This document shows positions 55,708 to 60,100 of a stretch of 60,100 bases of DNA, one piece after another. Below the pieces are notes generated by a model. The model did not search any database. It saw nothing but the letters and a program-made list of their open reading frames with translations, and was not told the origin of the DNA. The position numbers and the translations under genes are program-made. The stretch is from Gammaproteobacteria bacterium UBA1119 (lineage in GTDB: Bacteria; Pseudomonadota; Gammaproteobacteria; Pseudomonadales; Azotimanducaceae). Numbering within the stretch: the stretch's first letter is position 1; each line of letters starts with the position of its first letter. Location: assembly GCA_002313255.1 (NCBI GenBank), contig DCBA01000004.1, positions 1-60,100 of the forward strand, given 5' to 3'.

Positions 55708-57069
55708 TCAAGCCGCATCCAGGACGCTCAGGCGCGTACGTGCCGATGCGACCTCGTCCGGATGAGTTCCTAGTTTTTCGGCCCAATCAAGGGCCGTTCT
55801 CGCCTCATCGAACCGCTTGGCCTCGGCAAGGCAACGGCCAAGATAGATATGGCCCATGGTAAACGAGATGTCGATTTCGACCGCTCGTTCAAAGTAATGG
55901 ATAGCCGCTGTCCAATTTTTGCGCGCGCCTTCGATGAGCCCACTACTATGCAAAGCAGCAACCGGATCATTCACACCTTGGTTGATTGCTGTTTCGAGAG
56001 AGGCGAGCGCTTCGTCGTAGTGGCCTTGTTGCATCAACATACGTCCTAGCTGTTCATGTCCTTCGGCTTGATTTGGGTTGATTTTAATTGCCCGCTTGAG
56101 GTGTGTCAGAGCGTCATCGATTTTTCGTTGCTCACGGTATAACCCGGCAACATTGACATGGAAGTAGTAATACTCGGGGTGCAGTTCGAACCCCTCGAGA
56201 ATGGTTCGTAGCGCTTTTTCAGGATCGCCGGTACGTAAATACGCAAGACTTAAATGACTAAGAAGGGCTGGGTCGTCTGGGCGAATTTCTCTCAGTGTTT
56301 CCAACAACGCCAACGCGTCATCGTAAGCGCCAGCTTTGAGCGCGTTTTCGGCATGGATAAGGCGACCCCCGAAGCCGCCAATGTAATCGACCTTTTGGCT
56401 CTGGATGGGATCACGCCACCGAAGCGCTTCATCCCGTCGGCCTCGAGCGAACGCTATCCGCGTATCGTCGGTACGACCGAGGGCCCGGTACGCTGTACCT
56501 AACATGCGATAGAGGTGGGGATGCTGCATCGCATCGCTCAAGGGTTCGAGTAGTTTGGCCGCCTCCCCGGGATGTCCCTCGAGCAATAATACCCGGGCCG
56601 TGCCGGCGATCGCAGGCGATCCTGCGCCCAAACGGGCAGCTTCTTCGTAAGCGTTTTTCGCGTCACCGAGGCGCCCAAGATCGATGAACCATGCGCCTTT
56701 GAGCAACCACGCTGGCACATACTTTGGATCGAGGGAAATGGCTCGCTGCATAGCGGCAATGGCGTTTTCTGATTCATTTCTTTTCGCCAACAGCATGGCT
56801 TGAAAATAAGGCCACGCAAACGTGCCCGGATCGAGTTTCTCAGCTTGCTTGTACGTGACCAACGCGGCATCTGGAAATCCGTTCACATCGTAGGTCATTG
56901 CCAACTGACCTCGTATCGCGCCGGAATTGGGCAACGATTTTGCTTTGCTTAGCGTTTCGTGTAGGAGTTCGGCAAGATCCGCATCAATGTCTTTCGTGTC
57001 AACGGTGACGAATGAATTGGAACAAGAAATGAGGAAAGAGCTAAAACTAAGGATGGTGGCTTTCAACAC
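55708..57069 (-). CDS. TPR-repeat lipoprotein
   Basis: A 453-residue protein with a clean lipoprotein signal peptide (MLKATILSFSSFLISC, Cys at residue 16) followed by at least ten tetratricopeptide repeats (for example NAIAAMQRAISLDPKYVPAW, DALTHLKRAIKINPNQAEGH and EALASLETAINQGVNDP). TPRs form protein-binding scaffolds. GTG 57069 is chosen because it gives the lipobox; ATGs at 57108 and 57174 add unusual polar or basic residues. It is 15 nt upstream of the ASPIC lipoprotein, so the two are likely co-expressed and may form one complex at the outer membrane. Confidence 0.82.
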   Translation of the reverse strand: MLKATILSFSSFLISCSNSFVTVDTKDIDADLAELLHETLSKAKSLPNSGAIRGQLAMTYDVNGFPDAALVTYKQAEKLDPGTFAWPYFQAMLLAKRNESENAIAAMQRAISLDPKYVPAWLLKGAWFIDLGRLGDAKNAYEEAARLGAGSPAIAGTARVLLLEGHPGEAAKLLEPLSDAMQHPHLYRMLGTAYRALGRTDDTRIAFARGRRDEALRWRDPIQSQKVDYIGGFGGRLIHAENALKAGAYDDALALLETLREIRPDDPALLSHLSLAYLRTGDPEKALRTILEGFELHPEYYYFHVNVAGLYREQRKIDDALTHLKRAIKINPNQAEGHEQLGRMLMQQGHYDEALASLETAINQGVNDPVAALHSSGLIEGARKNWTAAIHYFERAVEIDISFTMGHIYLGRCLAEAKRFDEARTALDWAEKLGTHPDEVASARTRLSVLDAA

Positions 57070-57197
57070 GAATTCGATCCATTCGCGCGGTGGTGAGCAC
57101 AGTAACATTGCCGAAATACGTAAGCCGTTCGTGCGCGGTGCGCGCGTTTGTTTCTCTTCTGACCTGGCTCGCATCGTCTTCTTACGTTCTATGCCGG

Positions 57198-57226
57198 ATT
57201 TATAGAGCTCTCGGCGAGTTACCGCA
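57198..57226 (-). promoter_or_regulatory. Candidate promoter of the TPR/ASPIC genes
   Basis: On the minus strand TTGCGG and TATAAA are separated by exactly 17 nt (plus 57221-57226 and 57198-57203), about 130 nt before the GTG start of the TPR gene. The -10 is good and the -35 matches only in TTG. It suggests separate transcription from the upstream secreted-protein gene. Confidence 0.35.
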
Positions 57227-57269
57227 ACGAGTTTAGGAGCCCGTTAATGGAGCCAGTATCTAAAGATCT

Positions 57270-58049
57270 CTAGTTATTTTCCAGTGTGCTGGAATTGCCG
57301 AGCAACAAGCATCGACTGCGGTTCTGCGGATTAAGTTCTTCTTTTACCCGCTCACATTGGATCCGAGAGGCCCTTACAGGCCGTCGATTTGGCCCAATCA
57401 ATTGAAAACGATTTCCCAAAAATGATGAAATTCGCGTAACTCTCACTTGATCACCTACCTTGAGTTTCCCGCCGAGCGCGCGCTCGGCTTCGAATAGCAG
57501 TTGGTCATCTAGGGCGACTAGTTGTCGATCCCTGACAAGGTTCTTAAGCGCGGTGATTTCGCCAGTGTAGCGTTTTGGGATGGTGAACACTGATCGCTCG
57601 ACGGTGGTTGTCTTGACCGTTTCTTCGGGTTTGTTGTCGCGTTTGAAGATGCGTCGACGGCGTGGTTCCTCCTTTCGGTCACTGTTGCGTCGAAAAATAT
57701 CGAGTCGCGACCGTTTCTTGGTGGTGGCCGCTTTTGATTCCTTGGGTGGACGTGACGGTTCCGTTGGTACCGCGACTTCTTCGTAGCTAGGTGTCGGCTC
57801 GATACGCGCTGGTGGGCTAAGGCGTTTTTGAGTCTCGACGACCGGAATCTCTGAGGCAGCACGCAAGCAAGCCTGACTTTTTTCTGCGTCGTCGATGGCT
57901 AAACAACGGACAATTTCCCTGCATGCCTCTTGTCGGTATACGGGCAATCGCTCGCAACCGGATTCCTTGGCATAGGCGTTGAAGCCCAACAAACTGAGAC
58001 ACAAACAAAAAGCCCAGCGACGAGAACGCCGCCGGGCTTTGAACTGCAT
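57270..58049 (-). CDS. Secreted protein of unknown function, Cys-rich N-terminal motif
   Basis: A 259-residue protein with a signal peptide (RRRSRRWAFCLCLSLLGFNAYA). The mature N-terminus has four cysteines in about 30 residues (C32, C43, C49, C61) and looks like a small disulfide-bonded motif. The middle (about 70-150) is rich in Lys, Arg and Pro and probably disordered. A folded C-terminal part (about 155-259, with FTIPKRYTGEITALKNLVRD and KVGDQVRVTRISSFLGNRF) follows. No family is recognised. It lies between the TonB receptor and the TPR gene and is probably secreted or surface exposed. An intrinsic terminator hairpin overlaps its first codons. Confidence 0.72.
   Translation of the reverse strand: MQFKARRRSRRWAFCLCLSLLGFNAYAKESGCERLPVYRQEACREIVRCLAIDDAEKSQACLRAASEIPVVETQKRLSPPARIEPTPSYEEVAVPTEPSRPPKESKAATTKKRSRLDIFRRNSDRKEEPRRRRIFKRDNKPEETVKTTTVERSVFTIPKRYTGEITALKNLVRDRQLVALDDQLLFEAERALGGKLKVGDQVRVTRISSFLGNRFQLIGPNRRPVRASRIQCERVKEELNPQNRSRCLLLGNSSTLENN
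58007..58040 (-). terminator. Intrinsic terminator of the TonB receptor gene, inside the next gene's signal peptide
   Basis: On the minus strand AAAGCCC-G-GCG pairs with CGC-T-GGGCTTT, followed by TTTTGTTTG, 24 nt after the receptor stop codon. This is a classic Rho-independent terminator. It overlaps codons 4 to 14 of the downstream secreted protein gene, whose ATG is at 58049. Confidence 0.65.
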
Positions 58050-58063
58050 CAACTCAGATTCGT

Positions 58064-60100
58064 TCAGAATCCGATGGTGAGTCGGGCAAACGCCGTCCGA
58101 CCCATGATGTTGTCAAGGTACTGCTCGTAACCAGCACCGGACGGGATAGGATCAGGCATGGAATCGAAGATGTTGCGCGCAGCAAGGTTCAACGAAACGT
58201 AGCCAAAGCCTCCCAGATCGGGAGCGGTGTACGTGTAGCTAAAGTCCACATAGGTCCGGGCTGAGATCTCGCAATACGGGTTGCGATCCTGGTCAGCACA
58301 CGCCTCGCTTTCCGGAATATCAAGGGAACTTATGCCGTTGTGCTCCTCCGGTAACGCACCCGGTATATGTTTGACCTCGTCCCACGCGGCGTCCACGTCG
58401 GTGACCGAATCGTGCCAACGTACGGTCATCTGTGCCGTATGGTTGTCACGGAACCAACGCAGCGTACCGTTCACCCTCCATTCAGGTGAGACCGGTAGTG
58501 GTTGGTATAGCGCGTAGGTACCGAACCAGTGGGCGCCGTTGTTGCGGTTGCCCACACCGTCGACTTCAATTCCCGCAAAAGTGTGACCGCTGTCGGCCGC
58601 GTAGCGCATCAAATAGAGCTCTAGCATTTGCGTCGCACTGATACCGACCTCGAAGGTACCGTAGTCGCCTCCGATATACGGGATATCCGCGGCGTCGACA
58701 CGATAACGGAGATTGTAAATCAACGTCGTCGTACCCTGCTCGCCTTGGTTCAACCAAGGGTTGTCCGCTTCCATCAGACGCAAGCCATTTTCGCCGCCAC
58801 CGCGCACGATGACCGTGTTACCGATGGGCTCCTCCTCGTTGGCAACCCAGGAGAGGGCAGCATTGAGGCGGCATTCGAGCTCGCTCTGCGAAGTTTGTGC
58901 GATGTAGTCGGGCGGAGTAATCCATGTGCCGTCGGGCCCGGCAGCCTGTGAATTGTCGTAGTCAAGTTGGGTTCCCGGGCAGGCGGCTGACGCATACGGC
59001 TGAAAGCCGATACCGGCCGATGCCAGGTTACCGCTCGCGCCCATCCGTTCAACCCGGCCGTTGAACGTTACCTTGGTGTAATCCACGTCCATGGTGAGGT
59101 CACCGTCGAGGAGTCTGACCGAGGTTCCCACGTTCCAGAGGTCAGACACCTCTGCGCTCAGCCCAGCATTTTGTGAATCCGCGACAAGGACATCGGGGAC
59201 GCTACCGCCTTGCCCGACGCCGTTGCAGTCTTCCAATTCAGGCATGTTGTCGCAGATGTAATCGTAAACGTTCTGGAAGTTATCCGGTCGCACCGACACA
59301 TTGAACAGTTGGAACATACCAGGCAGTACAAAGCCCTCGGTCAAACTGGCGCGTACAGCCAACCAATCCGTGGGTGAGTATCGGAACGCGATCTTCGGGA
59401 TCGTGGTGTCAAATTCCGCTTTTTGCCCTCTTGCACTGACCGATCCACGCGCTTCAAATTCCGCATAGCGCATGGCCAGCTGCAGTTCCATGTCGCCCCA
59501 CTTCGGGCTGTTGATCAGTGGCAATTGGAACTCGACAAACACGGCGTTGGTTTCCTCTTCGGTGTACTGGAAATTGGTTCGTGCAGAACCAAGCGCCGAT
59601 GCACCGAGCTGGTTGGGACGGTATTCCTCCGATTCCAAGCGCATGTGGATACCAGCAGCCAGACCGACCGGTGAATCGTTCCACGGTAGATCAAATATCG
59701 CACCGTTCGACACCACCGCGTCAATCACATCCATGCGGATATTGCGTTGGTCGTGCCGTAACAACACACCCGCGTAGCGGTGTTCGAGCTCGGTGTTGGC
59801 GGCTGGATTATCTGGGTTCCGCCACGCTTCCAGCAGCTGACCGTATTCGTTGCTGTCGAGCCACGCCGTGCTGAAGGGGTTCCAGCAGGCGTCGTTCATT
59901 TGCCCACCCTGACAACGCATGGAAGCGACGGTCCACGGCCACACCGGTTCGGCGTAGTCTTCCTCACGTTTGCTCCAGGCAGAGATCCAGTCGAAATCGA
60001 CAATCCACTCCGTGTCCGGGATGGTGATCTCGGCACCAAGGCGAATCCGTAGATTGTCGATCTGGCGGCGTCGGTTGTACGACATGTCGTCGTTCAACCA
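58064..60100 (-). CDS. TonB-dependent receptor (N-terminus outside window)
   Basis: An outer-membrane beta-barrel receptor that imports a ligand with TonB energy. The 679 visible codons contain only the barrel, with no plug domain, since the frame runs to the right edge (the TTG near 60097 is not a start). The barrel shows repeated aromatic strand ends, TEGFVLPGMFQLFNV, DVDYTKVTFNGRV and the C-terminal YVSLNLAARNIFDSMPDP, ending in LTIGF with a terminal Phe. The long, poorly conserved extracellular loops include a Cys-rich segment (CDNMPELEDC). The ligand is unknown. It heads a run of surface genes on the same strand. Confidence 0.86.
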   Translation of the reverse strand, partial: WLNDDMSYNRRRQIDNLRIRLGAEITIPDTEWIVDFDWISAWSKREEDYAEPVWPWTVASMRCQGGQMNDACWNPFSTAWLDSNEYGQLLEAWRNPDNPAANTELEHRYAGVLLRHDQRNIRMDVIDAVVSNGAIFDLPWNDSPVGLAAGIHMRLESEEYRPNQLGASALGSARTNFQYTEEETNAVFVEFQLPLINSPKWGDMELQLAMRYAEFEARGSVSARGQKAEFDTTIPKIAFRYSPTDWLAVRASLTEGFVLPGMFQLFNVSVRPDNFQNVYDYICDNMPELEDCNGVGQGGSVPDVLVADSQNAGLSAEVSDLWNVGTSVRLLDGDLTMDVDYTKVTFNGRVERMGASGNLASAGIGFQPYASAACPGTQLDYDNSQAAGPDGTWITPPDYIAQTSQSELECRLNAALSWVANEEEPIGNTVIVRGGGENGLRLMEADNPWLNQGEQGTTTLIYNLRYRVDAADIPYIGGDYGTFEVGISATQMLELYLMRYAADSGHTFAGIEVDGVGNRNNGAHWFGTYALYQPLPVSPEWRVNGTLRWFRDNHTAQMTVRWHDSVTDVDAAWDEVKHIPGALPEEHNGISSLDIPESEACADQDRNPYCEISARTYVDFSYTYTAPDLGGFGYVSLNLAARNIFDSMPDPIPSGAGYEQYLDNIMGRTAFARLTIGF

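Overview
The window reads as chromosomal DNA of a gammaproteobacterium of moderate GC content, probably an aerobic, amino-acid- and lipid-using, marine-type lineage. The evidence is gene order. lptM-lysA-dapF-DUF484-xerC-yigB and the divergent argH/hemC-hemD pair follow the Pseudomonas-like arrangement. yrfG-hslR-pckA with divergent nudE-cysQ follows the enterobacterial order. trxA-rho, mdlAB-like, gshA (E. coli type) and dsbB also fit. The genus cannot be told from the sequence. No phage, insertion sequence or CRISPR array was seen.

Layout. 1-6.6 kb (+): a carboxylesterase cut by the window edge, an alpha/beta hydrolase, a carotenoid-cleavage-type oxygenase overlapping an alkyl-DHAP-synthase-like FAD enzyme, and an alanine racemase. 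6.6-12.9 kb: an SDR, a class III aminotransferase, then a thiolase-like protein with an acyl-CoA dehydrogenase (-) and isovaleryl-CoA dehydrogenase (+), i.e. acyl-CoA and amino-acid catabolism. 13-25.4 kb: housekeeping genes (threonine synthase, the lptM-lysA-dapF-DUF484-xerC-yigB operon, argH, hemC-hemD, rho, trxA, hemB). 25.4-29.6 kb: a TVP38-type membrane protein coupled to a mercuric-reductase-like flavoprotein, and a TetR regulator divergent from a luciferase-like monooxygenase with a palindromic operator between them. 29.6-38.4 kb: YheS, DsbB, AcpH, GshA, PckA, Hsp15, YrfG (-) and NudE, CysQ (+).

38.4-45.6 kb: a second thiolase, an AT-rich gene-free stretch with a perfect LexA-consensus palindrome, a single-chain biotin-dependent acyl-CoA carboxylase, a phytanoyl-CoA dioxygenase-type oxygenase and a ketopantoate-reductase-type protein. 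45.6-51.7 kb: tRNA-Phe with its promoter, an unassigned region of four consecutive hairpins, then a heterodimeric ABC exporter (MdlA/MdlB type) followed after 1 nt by an exported outer-membrane-like protein of unknown function.

51.7-60.1 kb (-): a run of cell-surface genes, namely a TonB-dependent receptor (cut by the right edge), a small secreted Cys-containing protein, a TPR lipoprotein, an FG-GAP/ASPIC-UnbV lipoprotein, a frameshifted FG-GAP remnant and a second FG-GAP/ASPIC-UnbV protein. This block and the exporter plus outer-membrane protein beside it are the least understood part of the window. The hairpin element and the SOS-like box are the most interesting non-coding signals.
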